Origin: Trachelipus rathkii
Lineage: Eukaryota; Arthropoda; Malacostraca; Isopoda; Trachelipodidae
DNA: 40,929 nt
Direction of reading: 5' to 3'
Assembly (NCBI GenBank): GCA_015478945.1
Contig: JABUQX010060072.1
Coordinates: 1-40,929 of the forward strand
The first letter of the stretch is position 1. Each line of letters begins with the position of its first letter. A program made the translations under genes and the position numbers. This document shows positions 30,966 to 40,929 of this stretch, piece by piece. The notes under the pieces were generated by a model that searched no databases, was not told the origin of the DNA, and was given only the letters and a program-made list of their open reading frames with translations.

Positions 30966-33900
30966 ATAAGCTAATTTTTTACACCTTTTACTAAACAGTT
31001 AAATCTTTGAGATTCAAACCCTAACTTAAATAAATTTTATGATAAAAAATATATATCGTTTAACTTGTATGTATTACAACTATTCATGGAAGAGAGTAAG
31101 CACAACGGGTACTTTGAAGTCGAACGGATATATTGTCAAGGTTCGGAACAATAGAACTCCATTAAAAGTGACGTTCATCGTTACAAAGATTCTGTTTGAT
31201 CATTATATTCTAATTTGTTAAAATGAGCTTTCATAATTGGTCCATTCATGAAGACAAAATGTTAGCATGAATTAGAAATACCTTGCAAAAAACTTTACAT
31301 CTACATAAAAACTTTAAAAATAAAATGATCAATCGTAAGAGGATGAAAAAAAACACAAAATCAAATTACAATATAAAATTTCATGCCAACACAACTACTC
31401 TAAATAAATCTTAAATTGACCAAAATAACTCTTAAAAATATAAGTCTGTTTAAAAAGAAACTTAAAAATTTCATCGACATAGTGACTTCATTTATTTGGA
31501 AAGGGTTTAGAAAACATGACCGGCATCTTAGAAAGGAAAGATTGTAATGATTAATTCTAGACATTTTTATTGTTGAGAGAAAATGAATTCAGATATTCTT
31601 TCCAAAGGTAGTTAGCAAAGTTTAAAACTGACTAAATTTTGCTCTCATATTACACAAATCGTCATCTTCTGTACACATACAGCACACATCATATATATAA
31701 TAGATAATATATAGATAAATATATAAAATATACCACTTACATATAATACTATATAATATATATATATAATATAATATTAATATATATAATAATAAGATAT
31801 ATATAATATATAATATAATCATGTAAAAATGAGAAACATTTCCGTCGACACTTGAAATGATATAATCGAGATATTATTAAAATATATAAATAATAATAAA
31901 TATAAATAAAATATATAATATTATAATTAAGATATATATATAATTATATAAATAATAATATAATATATATATATATATACTAAATATATATAATAATATT
32001 AAACTGTGTCATAATATCACACTTTATCCTAACCAAGACTTAAAAATACGTACAAAAGTAACGACTATATTAGACGGATGTCTTGCCCAAACCTAAACCT
32101 AACAGAGGATTGTACAGTACCAAAACCTAGACTAACCTTAGATGAATGTGTTTCCGAGTAAACACACCTGAACATGATATAATTTGTCAATAGATACAAT
32201 TATAATAATGGCTTAATAAATAATCAAATACGACTTATGGATCCATCTCCTTGCGAAACATCAAAAATGTCAAATGTAATTTAGGATCTTTTCGATAGAC
32301 CTAACAAAATATGGGAATTTAAAAACACTATAAAATATATAATATATATATAAGATATATAATAAAAATAGTAGTATAATATATACTATATATTATAAAT
32401 ATATATATATAATATAATTAAATATATAGAATATAATATATAAATTATATATATAATAATATATATATATATATTAATAGAAGGAAAATTTTAACAAATT
32501 AATCTAAGCATTTCTAGTTTTCTAAATTTCCAAAATATTAGTAATAGGTACATTTGCGCCATAGTTTTCTTGTCACACTAATATCATACCGTTGCCAAAC
32601 TAAAATACTTTTGTTGTTTTAAAAATGCAAATAAGTATAATATTCAAATTCAAAATCATTCACGACACTTACCTACCTCTACAAGTTATTAAAACACATA
32701 TGAAAAAGAAGGCGATCAAAATAAACGTATTGGACAGGGATTTATAAGTGGGCACAGTGAAAGATACTATTTCGAATATTAGAGTAAAATATTCTGAATG
32801 TTCTAATGTTTCGTCAACGAAATCTTCAGTTGTCGCATAAAATAAATACAAATATATTATATCAATCATAATATAAATATAATATATATAATTATATATA
32901 TATAAATATAAAGATATACTATTATATATAGAATAATAATATATATATATATAATATACGTAAGAAGGAAGAAGTAATCTATGTAAAAACAGCTCTTGTC
33001 TGGAGAAGATTTCGAGATATAAAAATCCAGAGCTGCACCAGGAAGATTATCTTAAATTCAATTACACATAATTGCTATCAATTCTAAACAGGCAAGGAAA
33101 AGTCTTCCATCGACTTTAATATATTTGTGATACACAACAAGTAAACGAAAATGAAATGATTATTTTTTAAATTTTTTCTAGTTATCGATAAAATGTGTAT
33201 CGATCTGGAATGTAATCTTTAAAATTTTCTAATAAAGAGTATAGAAATTGTAATATATATATAATAATATATATATAGTATATAGATATATATAAAAAAT
33301 ATATAATATAATAATATATAATATATATTATAATTATATATAATATAATAGAATATATTATATATATATATATAATAATACTATTATAGTATAATATCTA
33401 TATATATAAAATATAATAAAGTTTGAATGTATTGATATGATGTGGATGAATGCTCGTGAATGATACTTTAATTAAAAAAATTATATATAATAGAAATATA
33501 ATTGTAATTATATATATATAAGTTAGAACTATAATCACAATATATATAAATTACTATTATAATATATATAATATAATAATATATTAAATATATAATATGT
33601 ATTATAAAAATAATTAATAAAATAATTAAATTATTAAGATAGTATATAATAAAAAATATATATAATATATATATTAATAAAATAATATATATATATAAAT
33701 AAATATAATATATAATCATAAATATATATAGTAATCTATTTATAATATAATAACGTATATGGCTTAATCTTAAGTTTACTATGTCCTTCCAAGACATTTC
33801 AATAACAAGCTTATTTAATCTCTCAGCTGGTTAGAGTAGTAACTTTGTTTCTTATTGGAGAAAAGTTTCCACAACAGCTGCAGCCTAAATTAAAATAACT

Positions 33901-34480
33901 TTAGAAAATTTACTTAATTTAAATATTTTTTGTCTGTCTGCGCATATTTGTTGAAGAGGAATTGGTAAATTCCAGACTAGAAATTTTTTATTTCTACGTA
34001 GAAAAACTTTTAATATAGTAATAAAGAGATAATTGAAATAAATTTATATTTTGCTTATAAAGTTTCAGAGACCAATTTTGTACAAAAAACTGTAATTTCA
34101 CATTGATCAAAGTATTTGATAATTTAAATGAAACTTATAATTTAGTTTTTTTTTTTCCATTCAAATACTAGACTTCACTATATATTTTCACACTTACGAT
34201 TCTACTTAGTTTAGTAAATATTCTGGAATGTTTTAACAGAGATGTTGCTACATAATAATCACCACTAAACCCAATCAACATAAACAAATAATGTTGCGAG
34301 GATGTGCGCTACAGCCGAGAACGAAAAAAAAAAATGCCATAAAAAAATATCCGATCTATAAAACAGAAATAAAAATTAAAATAAAAATGGGATTTAGACA
34401 TGTGATTATTTTTAAACAGTTCTTTAATAAAATATATGTAAATACAACTTTAGACTTTCAAGTTCGTTAACCAATCTCTG
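30966..34480. other. Alternating TA arrays and unique AT-rich blocks
   Basis: TA arrays at 31690-31820, 31875-32000, 32335-32475, 32865-32960, 33250-33420 and 33480-33745 are separated by blocks of 130-700 bases with ordinary AT-rich sequence. None of the blocks has a convincing frame or RNA signature. A 60-codon frame at 31039-31221 has no recognisable motif and I do not call it a gene. Confidence 0.6.
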
Positions 34481-35095
34481 TTGATATAATAATATAGAAA
34501 AATAATATATATATAATATATATAATATATATATAAATGATTAAATATAATAATATATAATATATATATATCTATAATACTATATAATATAATATATAAT
34601 TAAATAATATATATATATATATTATAATAAAATAATAATATATATATAATATATAGTATAATATATATATAAATATCGTATATAGAATTTTTTTAATAAT
34701 AATATAATAATATAATAAGTTAATACTAACAATATATTAGAAATCATATAAATATATATTATAATAACTCGTAATTATAAAAAAAAAATTTATTATAAGT
34801 ATAATATTGACTGAATATATAAGGTCTGTAATAATAGCTATAGGTATCTCCTTACAAATATATCTATATAATATAATATATATATAAATATTAATAATAT
34901 ATATATCTATATATATAATAGATATATAATATATATTATATATAATATATAAGATATATATATTAATATTCTAATATATTATATATAATATATAATTAAA
35001 TATATTATACATAATATATATATATATAATATATATTATAAATATATATATATAATCTATATACAAATATATCTATAATATTAATAAAAAAAGAT
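34481..35095. repeat. Long TA-rich array
   Basis: About 600 bases of irregular TA/TAA, interrupted by short unique segments near 34680-34860. Confidence 0.8.
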
Positions 35096-36017
35096 ATTAC
35101 TAAATATCAATGAGTAATAATTATTTTTACAATTAAAAATTGTCTGACACAAAAACTAATTTATTAATAAATAATACTGCGCATGATTTATAAGGTAAGT
35201 TAAATAAATCCAATTATATAACTCAGTAAAAATCAAAAAGACAATCACTTCTTTACTCCTTTAAGTTATGGTTTTAGAAAAAAAAAAAAAAGTAGAAGGA
35301 AAAATCAAATACTATGAAAGGAAAATTTTTATAAGGAAAGAAATTTCCTGGGGAGCACCAAAAAAAAAATAGTTAAGAGTAAAACAACATTCCTAAGCTC
35401 TAACAGAATAGGAAACCAAGATGTAAAGCATTTCTAACCATATAAGAAAATTTGGAATAAACCCCTCCTACCCACCTCCTCCAGAAACTTGAAACCAATT
35501 CCATACCAATGAGAATCAAGTTACTACTATAAAATGACCACCAAACACAAACTGTCAGCGTTTCAAAACTTCAGTCAAAGTATCATCTTGTTTCACTACT
35601 AAAGTGGTTAGGTAGCGAGAAATAATAAGAAAATTCACTGATGTAAAATTGAAAGATTAAGAGAACCGAGAAAATAAGTTCTTTATGCGAAATCAAACAA
35701 TGAAGCAAGAAAATCTTACTTTGTATGCCACCGAAGCAAAAAAATTGACATTTAAGATAAAATAAATCATATACAAATTACAGATAGCCGTTTCATCGCA
35801 GGAGAGCCAATACTCAAATTTTCTAACTACCATACCATTTATACGTATCAAAATTCACAATGTCAAACATACTATTATTGAATATTATGTTTCAAGGACA
35901 ATATTTGATACGAAATATACGCAAATAATGACAGAATGGGTTCGAGCATTGAAAAAAAAAAAAAAAAAAAAAAAAAAATCGATCATGTACAGTTTCTCTA
36001 ACGAATCCAACCAAACT
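35096..36017. other. AT-rich sequence with a 28-base poly(A) run
   Basis: No gene seen. A perfect run of 28 A lies at 35952-35979, followed by TCGATCATG. It could be the tail of an unrecognised retroposed sequence, but upstream sequence gives no clue and no flanking duplication is evident. Confidence 0.5.
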
Positions 36018-36125
36018 TAACTAAAATAACCTAACCTAACCAATTCATCTCAACTCACCATAACCTAACCTACACAAAACGCAACCTAACCAAACTAACT
36101 TCATTTGAACTCACCATAAAATAAC
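36018..36125 (-). repeat. Degenerate interstitial AACCT (telomere-type) motifs
   Basis: TAACCTAACCTAACC (36027-36041), TAACCTAACCT (36061-36071) and GCAACCTAACC (36081-36091) occur within 70 bases, with CTCACCATAA segments repeated between them (36054 and 36111). The unit equals the TTAGG telomere repeat of many arthropods read from the other strand, but the count is too low to be a telomere. Confidence 0.6.
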
Positions 36126-36455
36126 CTTTCCTGCAGAACACCATTCCTTGGAGTCGACCATTTAGGCTAATCACCTTTGAAACCATAAAAATTAAAATAT
36201 TTATTAATCTATACAAAAAATACCTAAAATGTAAAAAACTGATTTGGTATTCAATAAGAGGAGACTTCAAAAATAATTATTGGTTTCCTTTCTATAATGA
36301 ATGGGTTCATTGATTTCCGGAGAAAGGCACCATTTAAGTCAAAAATCAATTGACTCAGTTGTGAAATTACGAGAGGAAATATGATAAAATTAATTTAGCA
36401 TAGACGAACAATATTCATTCGGTTTATTAACTGGTCTTTCAATTATATCAATTAG
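36126..36455. other. Unassigned AT-rich sequence
   Basis: No gene or repeat recognised. Confidence 0.4.
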
Positions 36456-36625
36456 ATACCAGATATATATAATCATAATAATATATATATAAATATTATA
36501 ACATAATATAATATAATATATTAATATAAATATATTATATATATTATACATCAAAATAATAAGATATAATATATATAATAATATATATATATTATTAATA
36601 ATTATAATATAATCATATGATTATA
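36456..36625. repeat. TA-rich array
   Basis: Irregular TA/TAA sequence bordering the inverted member of the 400-base repeat family. Confidence 0.8.
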
Positions 36626-36657
36626 TGATACAAATTTTAAAAAAGGATGTTAACAAT

Positions 36658-37020
36658 AAAAAAGACATGATATCGAAAATCGCAAACCTAATCTCGTGGT
36701 CACTGCCAGACACGTGTTAGTAAACTCACCAATAGAAAGGAAGCGCAAGATTGCAACAGTTGCATTATTTATATTATGCTCAAAGAAAATGATTTTTTCT
36801 TCTTATTTGTTTTTTTTTGACTCGAGCCGACGTGGGACAGAGGGGAGGGGGTGAATCCCCCAGTCGCACCACGCTGAAAGGCCCAGAGACCCTGCTCTTT
36901 TCCAATCTTTGCGAATATTTAATCTTGGTATCCTAGTAAAACAAAATAAAAACTGTTTTCGGCAACTCTGACGCTCTATTGGACTGAATAATACGAAAAA
37001 ATCGATTATATCGTACGTTC
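36658..37020 (-). repeat. Unnamed 360-400 base repeat, copy 1 (inverted)
   Basis: Its reverse complement begins GAACGTACGATATAATCGAT and passes through ATTCGCAAAGATTGGA, GGGTCTCTGGGCC and CAGCG to GCGATTTTCGATATCATG. The order and spacing match copies 2 and 3. The middle is GC-rich (around 36820-36890), including a GGGGGTGAATCCCCC palindrome-like core. No coding frame is shared between copies. Confidence 0.7.
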
Positions 37021-37129
37021 AATATATATCGGTTACCCAATACAATTATCATACCATATAAAATATAATATATATATATAATATCATATAATATAGATAT
37101 AAATAATATATAATATATAGATATAAAAC
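37021..37129. repeat. TA-rich spacer
   Basis: TA array between repeat copies 1 and 2. Confidence 0.7.
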
Positions 37130-37500
37130 TTGTCTTTAAAAAGAAGTTAACTGATATATAACGAACGAACGAGTATCTATTTTCCTTTCGATTATATTCA
37201 AGGCAATAGTGCGTCCGAGGTTCCTATATAAAACAGTTTTTGTTTTTATAACATAAGGAATACCGGATTAAATCGCAAAGATGGAAAGCGTCAAGTCTCT
37301 CAGGCACTCAGTAGGAACGCACACGCCTCTGTCTCCTATAGCCGTTGGCACGAGGCCTCCTAAAAAAATGAACATGAAAATAAATCAAATAAAAAAAGCA
37401 ACGTGGTAACTCCGCGCTCTTCTAGAAAAGTTTAGCTAATACGACACTGCTAAGGGCTGCACAGGTACGTATCTGCGATATCGATATCATGGTTCTTTTA
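37130..37500 (+). repeat. Unnamed 360-400 base repeat, copy 2
   Basis: Shared landmarks with copy 3 are: TTGTCTTTAAAAAG(A)AGTTAACTGATA; GAACGA; ATATTCAA(A)GGCAA; ACAGTTTTTGTTTTTATAACATAAG; GCAAAGATGGA; an AAAAAGCAA segment near 37397; AGTTTAGCTAA; and CTGCGATATCGATA. Divergence from copy 3 is considerable. Confidence 0.75.
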
Positions 37501-37714
37501 TATAACTCTTAAAGGAGCAAAGTCCTAATAATAATAATAATAAAATATAATAAGATATATATATAAATAATAATATAAGTATAAATATAATATTATATAT
37601 TAATTTAATATAATATAATATATCTGATAATATATATAAATAATATATATATAAATAAATACAATAATATAATATAAATATATGATAAATATCATATTAT
37701 ATAAATATATATCT
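37501..37714. repeat. TA-rich spacer
   Basis: TA/TAA array between copies 2 and 3. Confidence 0.8.
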
Positions 37715-38115
37715 GAAGAAGGACTGCTTGTAAAAAGGTAGTTACCGATAGATAATCGAACGAGACACCATTAATCGATTTTTTTTCGAAATATTCAAAG
37801 GCAAATCCTCAATAATGCAATAACAAGTTTTATTTTTTTAACATAAGAGAATACCCCAAGGGTAAATAGCAAAGATGGACAGAGCGGGCCTCTCGGCCAT
37901 CAGCGGGACGGCGGGGTACTTAGTCACATTTACCCTCTGATGGTTGGAAAAGTGCTCACTTATTAAAAGTATTTTTAAAAATAAAAAAATATTAACATGG
38001 AAAAAAAAAAGCAATTGCGGAAAACTCGAGCGACTTCAATTAGGAGTTTAGCTAACAATGACAACTGGCTGCTTGCAACAAGAGTCTGCGATTTTCCGAT
38101 ACATTAACTTTATTC
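37715..38115 (+). repeat. Unnamed 360-400 base repeat, copy 3
   Basis: Same orientation as copy 2, about 585 bases downstream. It contains CTTGTAAAAAGGTAGTTACCGATA, GAACGAGAC, AATCGATTTT, ATATTCAAAGGCAAA, AACATAAGAGAATACC, GCAAAGATGGACAGAGCGGG, AGTTTAGCTAACAATGACA and TCTGCGATTTTCCGATA. The middle differs from copy 2 and is closer to copy 1 at GGGCCTCTCGGCC. Confidence 0.75.
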
Positions 38116-38139
38116 ACAAACCTTATGTTTAAAGATAAG

Positions 38140-38695
38140 TGAAAAATATTAATAATAAATATATGAATATACAATATATATATAATATATATATAAATAA
38201 TATATAGAAATATATATAAATATTATAATATACTATATATATATAATAACATATATACTAATATTAATTTTAGGCATATTAATTAGTCAAGATTTATAAA
38301 TATAAATAATATATATTTTATATGATACCGTAGATTTTTTTATGCGATTCATACTTATACCTATTGACAATAATAGTAATATTATAATATATATCTCTAT
38401 TTTTATATATACTATAATACAATATAAAAATTATAAGATAATAAGAATAATAAGATAAATAAGATATAATAATAATGTATATATAATAAATATATATATA
38501 TATATAGATTAATCATGAATATATATATAGAACATATATATAAGTTATATATAGATATATATAATTAAATATGTTATAATATATAAAATTAATATTATAT
38601 AATGATATATAAACATATATTATATATTATAATACTTATTAATTATATTATATAATATATATATATAATATACGTAGTAACTAAATATATTGAAA
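38140..38695. repeat. TA-rich array block
   Basis: Irregular TA/TAA sequence with a few unique interruptions (for example 38270-38380). Confidence 0.8.
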
Positions 38696-40665
38696 ATACT
38701 TTGCATTCGACGAAGTGAATTAGTATTTGATAATTAATCCCTTGAGCTACACAGAAACCAAAAAAAATCCTTCAAAGGAAAATTAAAAAATACAACTAAT
38801 TAATTTAACAAAATTTGTAATCAAGCAAGTTAATATAAATTAAAAGGAATAGCAAGATTTGTTCTAGCTTCTGCATCCGTTGGCGGTAATGCATCTCAGA
38901 ACTGGACTTGAAGATACAAGAAGGAGCCAAATATTAACTTTTTTATTCGCACACAGGTGAAGTAGTTAAAATAAGTTCCTCAAAATTTTTGAGAATAGAA
39001 TATTCAATCAGTATTTTTCAAATGGTCGAATTTTTAAATAAATTAATGACATTATTGATGGATTACCTGCTTGATTATTGAAATTCTTAGTTTTTTTAAT
39101 TAAGAATGATTCAGTTAGCTTTCTGTTTTTAGTCTTTTGAATAAGGTGCTAAAGTCAATCTGTTCGGAGGGACGAAAGAAATCGATGTAAATATTGTGAT
39201 CTTCATGTGCAATGTCAAAAATGAACCAATTTTATCCCTGAGTAGGTCATGAGAACCACGATACTATCTAATATATATATTATTGTTTCTGCCTATCATA
39301 ACAACTCCGAGCAATCTTTACATGGGAATAGGTTATATACCAAGATTTGAGATTCGATGATATTTAGTGTTTAAGAGTATAGCCTTAGTGTAGTAAGTTA
39401 GATTTGTTTTTAATATCGGAGAGGATATTTTTTTAATTTGTGTTTAATTTTTAATTACTATTTAAGTTATTATTATTTTGTTCAGCAGATCAGAAGCAGG
39501 GATATCGAAAGTTTTATTTGCTTAAGTAAATTACGAAAGAAGAAGTTAAGTTTTAAAATAATGATAATGAAAAATTATTTTTATCTAAAGTATGTAGGGT
39601 CACAGTTTCTCATGGCTCTCAAAAACAATTTGAAAGTACTGCTATTTTTGTGGATTTTTCATGAATACGAAAACCATTATCAGTAGGACTGATGCGGGTG
39701 GTTTCGGAATATGATATGAAGGAGGATATTGTTGGAACCAATGTAAGAGTAAAGTCAAAAAGGAATAGGTGTATCTTTGAATACTAATTGTACATTTATA
39801 ATGTGATGTATATTGTTAATGTACATAAATATACATTATCTTTGGTGTTTTGTATCAAAAGCCATACATCATCCACCTACCGGTACATAAAAGATTGAAA
39901 TAAATAGCATCCCTTTATCCCGCACGTATCAGCAACATATATACGACGTTATTTGAAAAATATGTATTATTATTATCCACCAACCCCTTATGTAATTCAA
40001 ATTTACACAAGATATGTGGATAGCAAAAGTTCGCCAAAAAATGAACCCAAACACTAATCATAGGGGTGTTTGCAAAGGGTTCGACAACTCGCATGTTCGT
40101 GCAGCCGCCTTTAGCCTAGCATCTTAGCCCTAAAATAGCAAACCTGCCATAAATTTTAACAAAATTCTTAAGATATTTACCAGACCTTCGAAGCCTTCGC
40201 CCATTATTAATATTATTCCCCTACCAAACTCATATTTTCCCCATTACTGCCGATATTACTACTTGAAACACAAAGAAAAAAAAAAACATAAAGCAACTTA
40301 CGACAAACTTAAAAGCAATCGAAAAGAGTAAGTGTTTAGTGTCAAATACTAATATATCTTGATTTTTGTGCTACTGTTTAATTTTTTATTAAAGTACATT
40401 ACACTATATATAGTACAAGAACCCTACCTTCAGTACTCAGCCATTCTGCAAAGACAGCATCCACAACAGTACTTCATTCTCAATATCCCCCTGCAAAAAG
40501 TTATTTTATGTTTACACATTCATCTAAATAAGTTTGCAAACATTTTCAGTAATTATAATCGCAGATACTTCAAAGATGCAAGAAGAATCCACTGAAATGA
40601 GCAATAACTTTTAAATTCATATTTACTTTATAATACACAACTTAACCAACCGAGAAGGTAATAAA
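38696..40665. other. Longest repeat-poor block, no gene recognised
   Basis: About 2 kb of moderately AT-rich sequence with few simple repeats. Frames at 39438-39686 and 40359-40595 (about 80 codons) show no family motif, no obvious splice context and biased composition, so they are not called as genes. A regulatory region or intron of a gene outside the window is possible but not visible. Confidence 0.4.
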
Positions 40666-40929
40666 AACGAAATAAATTAAATATAATATATTATATTAAT
40701 TATATATATATATATTATATAAAGTAATAATAATATAAATGATATATAATAATAATAATATATCTATATATAAATGAGGAGAGAGAGAAGATGATGACGT
40801 CATTCGTAAATTAAATACGACCCAATTCTATTTAAATACATTATAAATATATATATATCTAATAGAATATAAAATAATATATAATATATAATATATATAT
40901 ATAATATATAATATATAATATACTAAAAT
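40666..40929. repeat. TA-rich arrays at the right edge
   Basis: TA/TAA tracts at 40680-40765 and 40845-40929, with a GAGAGAGAG stretch between them (40776-40792). Confidence 0.8.

Noticed and set aside
36820..36890. snRNA or other structured RNA in the GC-rich part of the 37 kb repeat
   Set aside because: I compared it by memory with U1, U2 and U6 and found no consistent match; it is left as an unnamed repeat.
39438..40595. Two open frames of about 80 codons near the right end
   Set aside because: They are short, AT-biased and motif-free, and expected by chance in 2 kb of such sequence.

Overview
This window looks like eukaryotic, almost certainly invertebrate (arthropod-like, possibly crustacean), repeat-dominated intergenic DNA. 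The evidence is very high AT content with long irregular TA arrays, dense micro- and minisatellites, fossil copies of a hAT transposon, a GalEa-like Ty1/copia retrotransposon and a LINE, a copy of an arthropod-wide uncharacterised repeated gene family, and degenerate AACCT (insect/crustacean telomere type) motifs. I see no intact host gene, no rRNA or tRNA gene, no operons and no bacterial signature. All recognisable coding regions are broken. Some breaks are single-base frameshifts spaced tens of bases apart, which fits either old pseudogenes or an unpolished long-read consensus, so exact reading frames should not be over-interpreted.

Layout. 1-9045: a giant inverted repeat of about 9 kb. 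Two arms of about 4 kb fold back around a non-matching loop of about 0.8 kb centred near 4480. Each arm carries the same ordered series of tandem repeats (short GCCAAGTGAG-type repeats, a 13-14 base repeat, a GC-rich block, a 150-180 base higher-order repeat, two minisatellites, a duplicated unit of about 120 bases and a GC-rich inner end). This resembles a Foldback-type element or another structurally specialised palindrome; the left arm runs off the window edge. 9046-10180: further minisatellites, including a telomere-like GGGTTCTCAAAAAAT array. 10025-13548: two direct copies of a 1.3-1.5 kb segment, each with a hAT-like end motif, a TA array and a conserved GC-rich hairpin. They are separated by 0.7 kb containing a 78-base near-perfect palindrome. 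13571-18096: a plus-strand hAT-family transposase pseudogene (KIAA1586/ZMYM1-like type) split by about 2.4 kb that carries a minus-strand, decayed member of the arthropod repeated gene family and a 200-base palindrome. 18431-21905: a minus-strand GalEa-like copia element with gag zinc knuckles, protease, integrase and RNase H but without the reverse transcriptase palm. 21906-28300: AT-rich non-coding DNA with a GA tract. About 28320-30575: a plus-strand LINE pseudogene. 30576-40929: AT-rich DNA in which TA arrays alternate with more complex blocks; three of those blocks (36658-38115) are copies of one previously unlabelled repeat, one of them inverted.

The genes do not form a pathway. They are layered mobile-element remains, and the most unusual structures are the 9 kb palindrome, the split hAT with its antisense passenger, and the three-copy repeat near 37 kb.
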